Source: Bacillota bacterium (GTDB lineage Bacteria > Bacillota > Clostridia > Lachnospirales > Lachnospiraceae). From it: a DNA stretch of 64,000 nucleotides. The position numbers and the translations under genes are program-made. Location of the stretch: the NCBI GenBank assembly GCA_023457255.1, contig JAEWMB010000037.1, positions 1 through 64,000 on the forward strand, written 5' to 3'. The notes under the pieces were generated by a model. The model was not told the DNA's origin and did no database searches. It saw nothing but the letters and a program-made list of their open reading frames with translations. Numbering within the stretch: the stretch's first letter is position 1; each line of letters opens with the position of its first letter. Of the stretch, positions 25,047 to 33,168 are shown piece by piece.

Positions 25047-25436
25047 TCAATCATTATGCGGAAAAACCTTATCCTCACACTGCTCTCCGATTACATAAGC
25101 ACTGACTAATTCCTTCGTATTTGCAATGGAAACATGAATCTTCCCAATGTTATGTTCCTTTGCTAAAAAATGAGCATTTCCATATAGATTTACATATGGT
25201 TTCCCTAGCTTATCACGAAGTACCTCAATCTCCCTTGGTACAATCTCACGAAAGCCTGTTCCAAACATTTTTACAACCGCTTCTTTTACAGCAAAATTCG
25301 AAGCTGCCTTTCGCATATCCGAAAGAAACAGCTCCTGCTCCTGCTCCGTATAAATCTTTGTAAGGAATGCTTTCCTTTCGCAAGCTTTTACTACACGGTT
25401 AATTTCTATTAAATCGGTCCCAATTCCAAAAATCAT
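25047..25436 (-). CDS. acpS: Holo-[acyl-carrier-protein] synthase
   Basis: 129-aa phosphopantetheinyl transferase that loads coenzyme A's 4'-phosphopantetheine onto ACP. IFGIGTDLIEINRV carries the metal-binding Asp and FAVKEAVVKMFGTGFR the Glu and Lys of the active site. Length is normal for the trimeric AcpS type. I use the ATG giving MIFGIG, the family start; a GTG five codons upstream is also possible. Third gene of the rex operon. Confidence 0.94.
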   Translation of the reverse strand: MIFGIGTDLIEINRVVKACERKAFLTKIYTEQEQELFLSDMRKAASNFAVKEAVVKMFGTGFREIVPREIEVLRDKLGKPYVNLYGNAHFLAKEHNIGKIHVSIANTKELVSAYVIGEQCEDKVFPHND

Positions 25437-25466
25437 AATAAGAAACTCCACTCTTTCTCCCGGTGG

Positions 25467-26240
25467 CTAAATAAAATCCTGCTCTTCATCAATCCTACGC
25501 ATCATCTCAGTTCCTAGCATATCATAAAGATATGTATAAGTTCCGCGATAGTCCTTCTCTATCTCAAATTTTCGTTTCTTTAAATCGCGAAGCTTCCATT
25601 CCATCTCTTTAATTTCATCTTCTAAGGCTTTTTTTCTTAGATTTTTTTCAAAAACACTATCATAACAGCGCTGTAAACTTTCAACCATCAATTCCTCATT
25701 TTTTGCAGCAATCTCACCCGGTAGTTTCTCAAGGCTGTCTTCTGCAAGCAATAATTGCTGATTGATATCATCAATAAGTTTTCGATTCCTGGCTAATTTC
25801 TTTTCTTTTAACCTACCAAGCGGTGTGTGATCGACTTCCATGTTCTCAACAATTTCCTGCATTAGTTGAGACTTATGCCTTGTCAGGCCTTTGACGTCTT
25901 CTAAGATTCTACTCTGGTCCTTCATCAGTTCAACAAGCTCATCCCTCAATTTGCGCTGTCTTTTCGACATCATGTTTTCCGGAAATAAGTTGATAAAGCG
26001 TTCATCAAGCGTAACAATTGGAAGCTTTCGATTTCGAAAAATCCGGCGCAGTGCAGATGCAGAGATTAGCTTCGATCTATTCTCATTATCTTTTCGAGAT
26101 TCTATCCTCTGCTTTCCAATAAAACCCGATTCTTTCAGATTATCAAATTCAAGACTAACATCCTCGTTTAAATCATCTAAATCGCCTAGCGGCTTGGTTT
26201 TTGGTTCCGATTTATCGCCCAAACGTAATCCTAATCTCAA
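25467..26240 (-). CDS. Conserved coiled-coil protein of unknown function in the rex operon
   Basis: 257 aa, not recognised. Soluble, highly charged. The first 80 residues are basic and look disordered; from about 85 to 245 the sequence is nearly continuous heptad-rich helix (SKRQRKLRDELVELMKDQ, then KALEDEIKEMEWKLRDLK). It ends MRRIDEEQDFI. No signal peptide or membrane helix. Its start overlaps the rex stop by 4 bases, so it is translationally coupled to the redox repressor and 30 bases from acpS. A structural or scaffold role is only a guess. Confidence 0.7.
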   Translation of the reverse strand: MRLGLRLGDKSEPKTKPLGDLDDLNEDVSLEFDNLKESGFIGKQRIESRKDNENRSKLISASALRRIFRNRKLPIVTLDERFINLFPENMMSKRQRKLRDELVELMKDQSRILEDVKGLTRHKSQLMQEIVENMEVDHTPLGRLKEKKLARNRKLIDDINQQLLLAEDSLEKLPGEIAAKNEELMVESLQRCYDSVFEKNLRKKALEDEIKEMEWKLRDLKKRKFEIEKDYRGTYTYLYDMLGTEMMRRIDEEQDFI

Positions 26241-26884
26241 ATACTCTCCCCCGATTCTTCTGCCGCTTTTAAGTTATAAGAAAGTCTCATAAGGCTTTCC
26301 GCTAAGTGAACATTTTCTACCATAACGTCTTTTGGTAAATGTAAATCCGTTGGTGCAAAGTTCCATATTGCATGAACACCAAGACGAACTAAATCTGCCG
26401 CCACCTGCGGAGCTTTTGCCTTCGGTATCGTAAGTGCTGCTATGTTCACGGTATTTGTTTTCATAAACTCTTCCAATTCATCAATTAAACGGATTTCAAT
26501 TCCTCGAATGGACATTCCTATTAATCTTGGATTAACATCAAAAATTCCGCAGATATAAAATCCTCTTCTTTCAAAATCTGTATAATTTGCAAGCGCTTGA
26601 CCTAAATTTCCCGCTCCAATAATGATAACATTATATTTCTTATCCAGACCAAGTATTTTTCCAATCTCAGTGTATAGATACTCTACATTATAACCATACC
26701 CTTGTTGTCCAAAACCGCCAAAGTTATTTAGATCCTGACGAATTTGTGATGCTGTTACATTCATCTTCTCACTTAACTCTTTAGAAGAAATACGAACCAC
26801 ATCATTCTCTAATAATTCACCCAGATAACGGTAATATCTTGGCAGACGCTTGATAACTGCTGATGAAATTGTCTTATCGTACAT
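26237..26884 (-). CDS. rex: Redox-sensing transcriptional repressor Rex
   Basis: 215 aa. An N-terminal winged helix (1-80, SKELSEKMNVTASQIRQDLN with FGGFGQQGYGYNV) binds DNA; a Rossmann domain (IIIGAGNLGQALANY at about 88-102) senses the NADH/NAD+ ratio; the C-terminal swapped helix is present. In Clostridia Rex represses fermentation and NADH-reoxidising genes. The ATG follows GGAGGGTTAGC. It heads a six-gene minus-strand operon. Confidence 0.95.
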   Translation of the reverse strand: MYDKTISSAVIKRLPRYYRYLGELLENDVVRISSKELSEKMNVTASQIRQDLNNFGGFGQQGYGYNVEYLYTEIGKILGLDKKYNVIIIGAGNLGQALANYTDFERRGFYICGIFDVNPRLIGMSIRGIEIRLIDELEEFMKTNTVNIAALTIPKAKAPQVAADLVRLGVHAIWNFAPTDLHLPKDVMVENVHLAESLMRLSYNLKAAEESGESI

Positions 26885-26951
26885 GCTAACCCTCCTTCTT
26901 TCTCCTTCCAGGTAATCCTATTCCCATACTTTTATGCCCCGCAGCCAAAAG

Positions 26952-26973
26952 ATTGTAATCCTGGTATTACAAT
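26952..26973. promoter_or_regulatory. Inverted repeat upstream of rex
   Basis: Perfect 8-bp arms ATTGTAAT (26952-26959) and ATTACAAT (26966-26973) with a 6-bp spacer, about 70 bases before rex and between it and the divergent ABC-F gene. It has Rex-site-like symmetry but is not the usual TTGTTAAnnnnTTAACAA; it could be an operator for either gene. Confidence 0.4.
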
Positions 26974-27036
26974 ACACAGATAGGATGTGTTTTTATTATA
27001 AATATTATAGTAAATTGTGAATAACCTGTCAATGAT

Positions 27037-27065
27037 TTGACGTAGGATACTGCGTATGTTAGAAT
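27037..27065 (+). promoter_or_regulatory. Promoter of the ABC-F gene
   Basis: TTGACG (27037-27042), 17-bp spacer, TAGAAT (27060-27065). Transcription would start near 27072 and give a leader of about 164 nt. Confidence 0.7.
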
Positions 27066-27131
27066 AAATCTATAGTTAATATATGCCTGCGGCTAACTTC
27101 TATCCATGGGAGTCGGAGGTATTTAGAAAGC

Positions 27132-27170
27132 GTGAGAAACTATTGTCTTCTTGCCTATGGTGCAAAATGA
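27132..27170 (+). CDS. Possible leader peptide upstream of the ABC-F gene
   Basis: GTG-initiated 12-codon frame reading MRNYCLLAYGAK, with GGAGG 12 bases upstream (longer than ideal), ending in TGA inside the 5' arm of the leader terminator. This geometry is what ribosome-mediated attenuation needs. An overlapping 44-codon frame begins at ATG 27083 without a ribosome-binding site. Confidence 0.35.
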   Translation: MRNYCLLAYGAK

Positions 27171-27199
27171 AAAATACAAAATCTTCATTTTGCTTTTTT
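27162..27199 (+). terminator. Leader terminator/attenuator of the ABC-F gene
   Basis: GCAAAATGAA (27162-27171) pairs with TTCATTTTGC (27184-27193), followed by six T, 36 bases before the ABC-F start codon. An alternative TTGC/GCAA pairing just upstream could sequester the 5' arm. Confidence 0.65.
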
Positions 27200-27235
27200 A
27201 ATACTTGCTTTAAATAAGAAACGTGAGGAAACATC

Positions 27236-29242
27236 ATGATACTAGCATGCAAAAATATTAGTAAAAGCTTTGGGACTGCCGCAATCCTTGACAAAGTTGC
27301 TTTCCATGTTAATGAGCGTGAGAAAGTTGCCGTCGTAGGCATTAATGGCGCCGGGAAGTCTACCTTAATAAAAATCATAATGGGCGAAGTAACAGCGGAT
27401 GAAGGTGAAGTAATCTTTTCAAAAGGTACCACGGTCGGATACCTTGCCCAACATCAGGATCTATCTACAGCTGGTACGATCTATGAAGAAGTTTTAGCAA
27501 TAAAATCTGATATTATAAAAATGGAAAAAAACATTCGCCGTCTTGAACTAGAGATGAAATCAGCTTCCGGTATCGAACTAGACCGAATGCTTTCTACTTA
27601 TTCAAGACTGACACACGATTTTGAGTTAAAAAACGGATATGCCTACCAAAGTGAGGTAATTGGCGTACTAAAAGGTCTTGGTTTTACGGAAGAAGACTTT
27701 AATAAAAAAGTATCAAACCTTTCCGGAGGGCAAAAAACCCGTGTTGCCCTTGGTAAACTTCTCTTAAGTACACCGGACATCATCTTCTTGGATGAGCCTA
27801 CCAACCACCTTGACATGGAATCCATTGCTTGGTTAGAAACCTTCTTGGTAAACTATTCCGGGGCTGTTGTTGTAATCGCTCATGACCGTTACTTCCTTAA
27901 TAAAGTAGTTTCCAAGGTAATAGAACTGGATAACACAAAGGCAACCGTATTCGAAGGAAATTATTCTGCCTATGCAAGGAAGAAAGAACAGCTGCGTGAA
28001 ACCATGATCCGGCATTATTTAAACCAACAGCGTGAAATCAAGCATCAAGAAGAGGTCATAGCAAAGCTTCGTTCCTTTAACCGCGAAAAATCCATAAAGC
28101 GTGCGGAAAGCCGCGAGAAGATGCTTGATAAAATTGAGCGTCTGGATAAACCGGTCACTGTGAATGATAAAATGCATATCACTCTCGAACCAAATATTGT
28201 GAGTGGGAATGATGTGTTAACCGTTACCAATTTAAAAAAGTCCTATGGCTCTCTAACACTTTTTGATCAATTGAATTTTGAGATAAAACGCGGTGAAAAA
28301 GTTGCAATTATCGGTAATAACGGCACCGGAAAAACTACCATATTAAAAATAATCAATCAGCTTATCCATGCCGATGCAGGGGAAGTGAAACTTGGTGCAA
28401 AGGTTTTTGTTGGTTACTATGATCAGGAGCATCATGTTCTTACTATGGATAAAACAATCTTTGATGAGATACAGGATACGTATCCTTCCATGGACAATAC
28501 AAAGGTCCGTAATATCCTTGCCGCATTTTTATTTACAAACGATGATGTTTTTAAATTAATCAAGGATATCAGCGGCGGAGAACGCGGACGCGTATCTTTG
28601 GCAAAACTCATGCTGTCCGATGCGAATTTCATAATCATGGATGAGCCTACAAACCATCTTGACATTACCTCAAAGGAAATACTAGAAAATGCAATTAATA
28701 ATTATACCGGTACCGTGCTTTATGTATCTCATGACCGTTATTTTATTAATCGTACTGCAACCAGAATTCTTGATTTAACCAATCAGACTTTCTTAAATTA
28801 TCTGGGTAATTATGATTATTATCTTGAGAAAAAACCGGAGATGGAATGGAGAGCTTTTGGTAATAATGGTGATATTCCATCAGTATTTAAGACCAATAGT
28901 GATGTTTTAAGCGGACTTCGCATTAATAAGCATCTGGAGCCACTAAATAATAAGGAGATGCAAAGCGCAGCATTTCCACAAGAACCGGTTTCTGAGAATA
29001 AACTTGGCTGGCAGCAGCAAAAGGAAGAACAAGCCAGACTTAGAAAGCGTCAGAATGACTTAAAGAAAGTTGAAGATGAAATTGCAAGTTTGGAAACTAG
29101 AAATGAAGAACTGGAAGAATTACTTGCAGACTCGTCAATTTATGCAAACTCGTCGAAACTAATTGAAGTGCATAAAGAAAAGAAAGAAGTAGAAGAAAAA
29201 TTAGAACTTCTTATGGAGCAGTGGGAAGAGCTTAGTGAATAA
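27236..29242 (+). CDS. ABC-F family ATPase (YdiF-like)
   Basis: 668 aa with two ABC domains and no membrane segments. Walker A motifs GINGAGKST (about 35-43) and GNNGTGKTT (about 361-369), signatures NLSGGQKTR and ISGGERGR, Walker B FLDEPTNHLD and IMDEPTNHLD. The P-site tRNA interaction linker and a C-terminal coiled coil (about 585-668) are present. ABC-F proteins bind the ribosomal E site; some give antibiotic resistance, others rescue stalled translation. The composition resembles housekeeping YdiF, but the attenuator-like leader resembles resistance members. Divergent from rex. Confidence 0.9.
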   Translation: MILACKNISKSFGTAAILDKVAFHVNEREKVAVVGINGAGKSTLIKIIMGEVTADEGEVIFSKGTTVGYLAQHQDLSTAGTIYEEVLAIKSDIIKMEKNIRRLELEMKSASGIELDRMLSTYSRLTHDFELKNGYAYQSEVIGVLKGLGFTEEDFNKKVSNLSGGQKTRVALGKLLLSTPDIIFLDEPTNHLDMESIAWLETFLVNYSGAVVVIAHDRYFLNKVVSKVIELDNTKATVFEGNYSAYARKKEQLRETMIRHYLNQQREIKHQEEVIAKLRSFNREKSIKRAESREKMLDKIERLDKPVTVNDKMHITLEPNIVSGNDVLTVTNLKKSYGSLTLFDQLNFEIKRGEKVAIIGNNGTGKTTILKIINQLIHADAGEVKLGAKVFVGYYDQEHHVLTMDKTIFDEIQDTYPSMDNTKVRNILAAFLFTNDDVFKLIKDISGGERGRVSLAKLMLSDANFIIMDEPTNHLDITSKEILENAINNYTGTVLYVSHDRYFINRTATRILDLTNQTFLNYLGNYDYYLEKKPEMEWRAFGNNGDIPSVFKTNSDVLSGLRINKHLEPLNNKEMQSAAFPQEPVSENKLGWQQQKEEQARLRKRQNDLKKVEDEIASLETRNEELEELLADSSIYANSSKLIEVHKEKKEVEEKLELLMEQWEELSE

Positions 29243-29353
29243 TGAAACATCATTTCAGGCAAACCATAATCATGATACCAAGCATGAAAAGAAGAAATCC
29301 TCTCAATACAACATTCCGGAAAGATAGATCGCACGTGTTTATAGGGATAAATG

Positions 29354-29404
29354 AAAAAGTCATTGTATTATTGCTGTTTCAGCAATAATACAATGACTTT
29401 TTTT
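29354..29404. terminator. Very long terminator after the ABC-F gene
   Basis: A perfect 23-bp stem (29354-29376 with 29380-29402) with a 3-nt loop and a T-rich tail, about 110 bases after the stop codon. Confidence 0.9.
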
Positions 29405-29450
29405 ATCCTCTTAATAGTAACTGCCTTTTTCCTCCCATCCATCTTTTAAT

Positions 29451-29557
29451 AAGTTTAGTAAAATGACACAAAAAGTTTAGTAATAGAAAGATTTTATATT
29501 GACATACGAGTTTATCCGTGTATAATAATAGAAGTCAAGTTTAGAAATGCTAAACTT
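29451..29557. promoter_or_regulatory. AAGTTTAG operator cluster of the polyamine operon
   Basis: Half-sites AAGTTTAG at 29451, 29473 and 29537, and the inverse CTAAACTT at 29550. The last two make a perfect palindrome with a 5-bp spacer, just downstream of the transcription start; the first two are direct repeats 22 bp apart, just upstream of the -35. The XRE-cupin regulator encoded downstream is the obvious candidate to bind them. Confidence 0.7.
29499..29526 (+). promoter_or_regulatory. Promoter of the potABCD operon
   Basis: TTGACA (29499-29504), 16-bp spacer, TATAAT (29521-29526). Start of transcription near 29533, inside the region flanked by AAGTTTAG sites. Confidence 0.85.
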
Positions 29558-29612
29558 ATGGTTTAATAAAGTTTCATTTTCCTATTAATGGAATTTTATT
29601 ACAAGTATAATC

Positions 29613-29699
29613 AGATAAGATTACATAACCGGCTTATCTTTTTATAACGAATGATAATACATGTAAACTGCAAAAAGCACATGGAATTGGTGCTTTTTT
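29613..29699 (+). promoter_or_regulatory. Leader hairpins before the polyamine regulator
   Basis: Within an approximately 200-nt leader, AGATAAG/CTTATCT (29613-29619 with 29633-29639) is followed by TTTT, and AAAAAGCAC/GTGC (29672-29680 with 29690-29693) runs into six T just 34 bases before the start codon. The second is a good intrinsic terminator, so the operon may be attenuated. Confidence 0.5.
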
Positions 29700-29733
29700 G
29701 TCATGAACCACAAAGAAAGGTTTGGTGAACATC

Positions 29734-30273
29734 ATGAAGATAGGTGCTAAAATCAAAGAACTACGTGTTCAAAAAAGCTTAACCCAAGAAGAGCTTGCAG
29801 ATCGTGCGGAGCTTTCAAAAGGATTTATCTCTCAGTTAGAACGTGACATCACTTCGCCTTCCATCGCAACGTTAGTTGATATTCTGCAATGTTTGGGGAC
29901 AAATCTTGAAGCCTTCTTTACAGATACAACCTCGGAACAGGTGGTATTTAAACGTGGAGATTATTTTGAAAAGGTAGATAATGAGCTGAATAATAAGATA
30001 GAGTGGATTATTCCAAATGCTCAAAAAAATATGATGGAACCAATTTTATTAACCTTAGAACCAGGTGGTTCCACCTATCCGGATAACCCGCACGAAGGGG
30101 AAGAATTCGGATATGTACTGAGCGGTTCGATTACAATTCACATCGGTAATAAAACACATCGGGCAAAGAAAGGGGAATCCTTTTACTTTACTCCAAATAA
30201 AAATCACTATATAGCAGCTACCGGTAAGACCGGCGCTACGCTCCTTTGGGTATCCACCCCGCCTAGCTTCTAA
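29734..30273 (+). CDS. XRE-cupin transcriptional regulator of polyamine uptake
   Basis: 179 aa. An N-terminal XRE helix-turn-helix (about 3-58, IKELRVQKSLTQEELADRAE with SKGFISQLERD) and a C-terminal cupin (about 105-175, LEPGGSTYPDNPHEGEEFGY, GESFYFTPNKNHYIAA). This PuuR-like layout senses small ligands in the cupin pocket. Its position as first gene before potABCD indicates polyamine-responsive control of that operon. I use the ATG after GGTGA rather than the in-frame TTG four codons earlier. Confidence 0.88.
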   Translation: MKIGAKIKELRVQKSLTQEELADRAELSKGFISQLERDITSPSIATLVDILQCLGTNLEAFFTDTTSEQVVFKRGDYFEKVDNELNNKIEWIIPNAQKNMMEPILLTLEPGGSTYPDNPHEGEEFGYVLSGSITIHIGNKTHRAKKGESFYFTPNKNHYIAATGKTGATLLWVSTPPSF

Positions 30274-30310
30274 GAAGTAAGTGTGAAATAACTTCGTTTT
30301 TTTACACAGA

Positions 30311-30340
30311 AGTTTGTAACTGCGCTACGCGCACAAACTT
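30311..30340 (+). promoter_or_regulatory. Strong hairpin between the regulator and potA
   Basis: AAGTTTGT (30311-30318) pairs with ACAAACTT (30333-30340) and an inner TGCGC/GCGCA stem extends it. No T-tract follows. The outer arms resemble the AAGTTTAG operator half-site, so it could act as DNA operator or as RNA processing site. Confidence 0.5.
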
Positions 30341-30343
30341 AGG

Positions 30344-30379
30344 ATGCGCAAAGGTAGCGCAGAAATGAGGAGGAACATG
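30344..30379 (+). repeat. Recurrent leader module, copy at potA
   Basis: Contains ATGCGCAAAGGTAGCGCA and GAAATGAGGAGGAACATG. Near-identical elements precede the dehydrogenase at 37541, dihydroorotase at 46693 and truA at 48154. The TGCGC...GCGCA part can fold. Confidence 0.6.
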
Positions 30380-31453
30380 ATAGATAATAAATTAATCGAC
30401 CTTATAAATATAACAAAACGCTATGGAAATAATGTCGTAATCGATGATTTAAATCTTTACATCCGTGAGAATGAGTTTTTAACACTACTAGGACCTTCCG
30501 GATGTGGTAAAACTACTACTCTCCGAATTATCGGCGGCTTTGAACAGCCTGATGAGGGCCGTGTAATATTTGACGGGAAAGACATTACAAAGCTTCCCCC
30601 CAATGAGCGTCAGTTAAATACCGTATTTCAAAAGTATGCATTGTTTACTCATATGACGATTGCAGAAAATATTGCATTCGGCCTGAAAATCAAGAAAAAA
30701 AGCAAACAGTATATCAAGGATAAGATTTCGTATGCTCTAAAATTAGTTAACTTAGATGGTTTTGAAAATCGTATGCCGGATTCCTTAAGCGGCGGTCAGC
30801 AGCAGCGTATTGCAATTGCCCGCGCCATCGTAAATGAGCCTAAGGTTCTACTCTTAGATGAACCTCTTGGTGCTCTTGACTTAAAACTTCGCCAAGACAT
30901 GCAGTATGAGTTAATTCGTTTAAAAAATGAACTTGGTATTACCTTTGTTTATGTTACTCACGACCAGGAGGAGGCCTTAACCATGTCTGATACCATTATG
31001 GTCATGAATCAGGGCTATATTCAGCAGATTGGCACTCCGGAAAAGATCTATAACGAACCAAAAAATGCTTTTGTTGCAGACTTTATCGGTGAAAGTAATA
31101 TTATCAGTGCAACTATGGTACAAGACCGCTTAGTTAATATTCTTGGAGCGAACTTTCCATGCGTGGATGTAGGTTTTGGTAAAATCCAACCGGTCGATGT
31201 AGTAATTCGTCCGGAGGATATCGATTTAGTAGCTCCAGAGAATGGTATTATCACAGGACGTGTCACTTCCTTAATCTTTAAGGGTGTTCATTATGAGATG
31301 ACAGTTATGGCAAATGGATTTGAATGGCTTGTACATTCTACCGATCTTTCTCCGGTTGGTGCCGAAGTAGGTATTAAAGTCGATCCATATGACATTCAGA
31401 TTATGAACAAGCCAGAATCAGAAGATGAGGAGGCGGTAGGCGTCAATGAATAA
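30377..31453 (+). CDS. potA: Spermidine/putrescine ABC transporter ATPase PotA
   Basis: 358-aa ATPase subunit on the cytoplasmic face of the polyamine importer. Walker A GPSGCGKTT, Q-loop VFQKYALFTHM, signature LSGGQQQR, Walker B LLLDEP, switch His in VTHDQEEALTMSD, and a C-terminal TOBE regulatory domain (about 265-345). The ATG follows GAGGAGGAAC; an in-frame ATG eleven codons upstream belongs to the recurrent leader module. Overlaps potB by 8 bases. Confidence 0.95.
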   Translation: MIDNKLIDLINITKRYGNNVVIDDLNLYIRENEFLTLLGPSGCGKTTTLRIIGGFEQPDEGRVIFDGKDITKLPPNERQLNTVFQKYALFTHMTIAENIAFGLKIKKKSKQYIKDKISYALKLVNLDGFENRMPDSLSGGQQQRIAIARAIVNEPKVLLLDEPLGALDLKLRQDMQYELIRLKNELGITFVYVTHDQEEALTMSDTIMVMNQGYIQQIGTPEKIYNEPKNAFVADFIGESNIISATMVQDRLVNILGANFPCVDVGFGKIQPVDVVIRPEDIDLVAPENGIITGRVTSLIFKGVHYEMTVMANGFEWLVHSTDLSPVGAEVGIKVDPYDIQIMNKPESEDEEAVGVNE

Positions 31454-32339
31454 TCAAGAGGAAAGCAAAGTAACCACAGAAGAGGCTACTGTTACATTGG
31501 TGAAAAAGTCTCACCGCTTCAGTGGTAAGACGCTCCTGTCCTTCCCTTATGTGATATGGATGGGCGCTTTTATCATCATTCCACTGCTTATGGTCGTTTA
31601 CTACGGCTTAACCACAAAGACAAGCGGTGGCTTTACTTTAGATAATTTAAAATTAATCGCTGATCCGATTAACCAAAGAGCCTTATACTTAAGTTTAAAG
31701 CTATCCCTGATAAGCACTTTAGTATGCTTATTACTTGCATATCCGCTGGCTTTAATCTTAAAAAGTATGAAGCTGAAAAATAACAGCTTTGTCGTATTCG
31801 TTATGATACTTCCAATGTGGATGAACTTTTTACTTCGTACCATCGCTTGGCAGAATATATTAGAAAACAATGGTATCATCAACACTTTACTAAAAACGTT
31901 AAATTTGCCAGCCATCCGTATCATTAATACTCCGACTGCGATCGTGCTTGGTATGGTATATAACTTTCTGCCATTTATGATATTGCCAATTTATAATACT
32001 CTTGCAAAGGTTGATGATAATGTAATCAATGCCGCTCGTGACCTTGGTGCGAACGGATGGATTACCTTTCAAAAGATTATCTTTCCTTTAAGTATTCCCG
32101 GAGTTATCAGCGGTATCACAATGGTATTCGTGCCTTCACTTACCACCTTTGTTATCTCTAATATTCTCGGCGGAAGTAAGATTGTCTTAATCGGCAACGT
32201 GATTGAACAACAGTTCCAAAAAGTTGGTAATTGGCATGCGGGTTCCGGACTCTCCTTAGTTTTGATGATATTTATCCTAATCAGCATGGCAATTCTTGCA
32301 AAATATGACAAAGAATCGGAGGGTACGAATGTATGGTAA
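31446..32339 (+). CDS. potB: Spermidine/putrescine ABC transporter permease PotB
   Basis: 297-aa membrane permease with about six helices after a 30-residue cytoplasmic N-terminus. The EAA loop NAARDLGANGWITFQKIIFP contacts the ATPase. Pairs with PotC to form the channel. Overlaps potA by 8 bases and potC by 7, so all are translationally coupled. Confidence 0.94.
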   Translation: MNNQEESKVTTEEATVTLVKKSHRFSGKTLLSFPYVIWMGAFIIIPLLMVVYYGLTTKTSGGFTLDNLKLIADPINQRALYLSLKLSLISTLVCLLLAYPLALILKSMKLKNNSFVVFVMILPMWMNFLLRTIAWQNILENNGIINTLLKTLNLPAIRIINTPTAIVLGMVYNFLPFMILPIYNTLAKVDDNVINAARDLGANGWITFQKIIFPLSIPGVISGITMVFVPSLTTFVISNILGGSKIVLIGNVIEQQFQKVGNWHAGSGLSLVLMIFILISMAILAKYDKESEGTNVW

Positions 32340-33163
32340 AAAAAATATGTCAAAAAATATATGTTGCCCTCATTATGTTCTTCTTGTACGCACCAATTGT
32401 GGTACTCATCGTCCTATCGTTTAATAAATCCAAATCCCGCAGTAAATGGGGTGGATTTACTTTTGATTGGTATCAATCCTTATTTCAAAATGAGGAGATC
32501 ATGAATGCACTGTATACTACACTAATCATTGCATTCTTATCTGCTTTGATTGCTACGATAATCGGAACAGCGGCATCGATTGGAATTAACCATATGCGTA
32601 AGGTACCAAAAACAATTCTGATGGGTATCACAAACATACCGATGTTAAATGCTGATATTGTTACCGGTATCTCTTTAATGCTTCTATTTGTAGCGATTAA
32701 TTTTACACTTGGGTTTAAAAGTGTTTTAATTGCTCATATTACATTTAATATCCCGTATGTAATATTAAGTGTTATGCCAAAATTAAAACAAACCAATAAA
32801 AATACTTACGAAGCCGCGCTAGACCTTGGTGCTTCTCCTATCTCTGCCTTTTTTAAGGTTGTATTGCCGGATATTCTTCCAGGTGTCTTTTCCGGATTCT
32901 TATTAGCATTTACTATGTCACTGGATGACTTTATAATTACACACTTTACTAGAGGTGCGGCTGTAAATACCCTTTCCACTAAAATTTATGCTGAAACCAG
33001 AAAGGGCATTAAGCCTGAGATGTACGCACTGTCTACTCTTCTCTTCCTCTCTGTCTTAATTCTACTTGTTCTAATCAACCGCAGAAATGACAGAATTGAG
33101 AAGAAACGAAATACAGTAGCACTTGCACCTGTAAAAAACTTTAAAACAGAAAAAGCGAGGTAA
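32333..33163 (+). CDS. potC: Spermidine/putrescine ABC transporter permease PotC
   Basis: 276-aa membrane permease with six helices; EAA loop EAALDLGASPISAFFKVVLP. The phrase FTMSLDDFIITHF is characteristic of PotC. Overlaps potB by 7 bases and is followed 5 bases later by potD. Confidence 0.94.
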   Translation: MVKKICQKIYVALIMFFLYAPIVVLIVLSFNKSKSRSKWGGFTFDWYQSLFQNEEIMNALYTTLIIAFLSALIATIIGTAASIGINHMRKVPKTILMGITNIPMLNADIVTGISLMLLFVAINFTLGFKSVLIAHITFNIPYVILSVMPKLKQTNKNTYEAALDLGASPISAFFKVVLPDILPGVFSGFLLAFTMSLDDFIITHFTRGAAVNTLSTKIYAETRKGIKPEMYALSTLLFLSVLILLVLINRRNDRIEKKRNTVALAPVKNFKTEKAR

Positions 33164-33168
33164 TTTAT

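Noticed and set aside
26952..26973. Calling the ATTGTAAT palindrome a Rex site
   Set aside because: Sequence departs from the known Rex consensus; kept only as an unassigned operator candidate.
30344..30376. Using the upstream ATG as the start of potA (and the equivalents for the dehydrogenase and truA)
   Set aside because: The upstream codons belong to a repeated leader, and a better-placed ribosome-binding site serves the downstream ATG. The pyrC copy is out of frame, which argues against coding.
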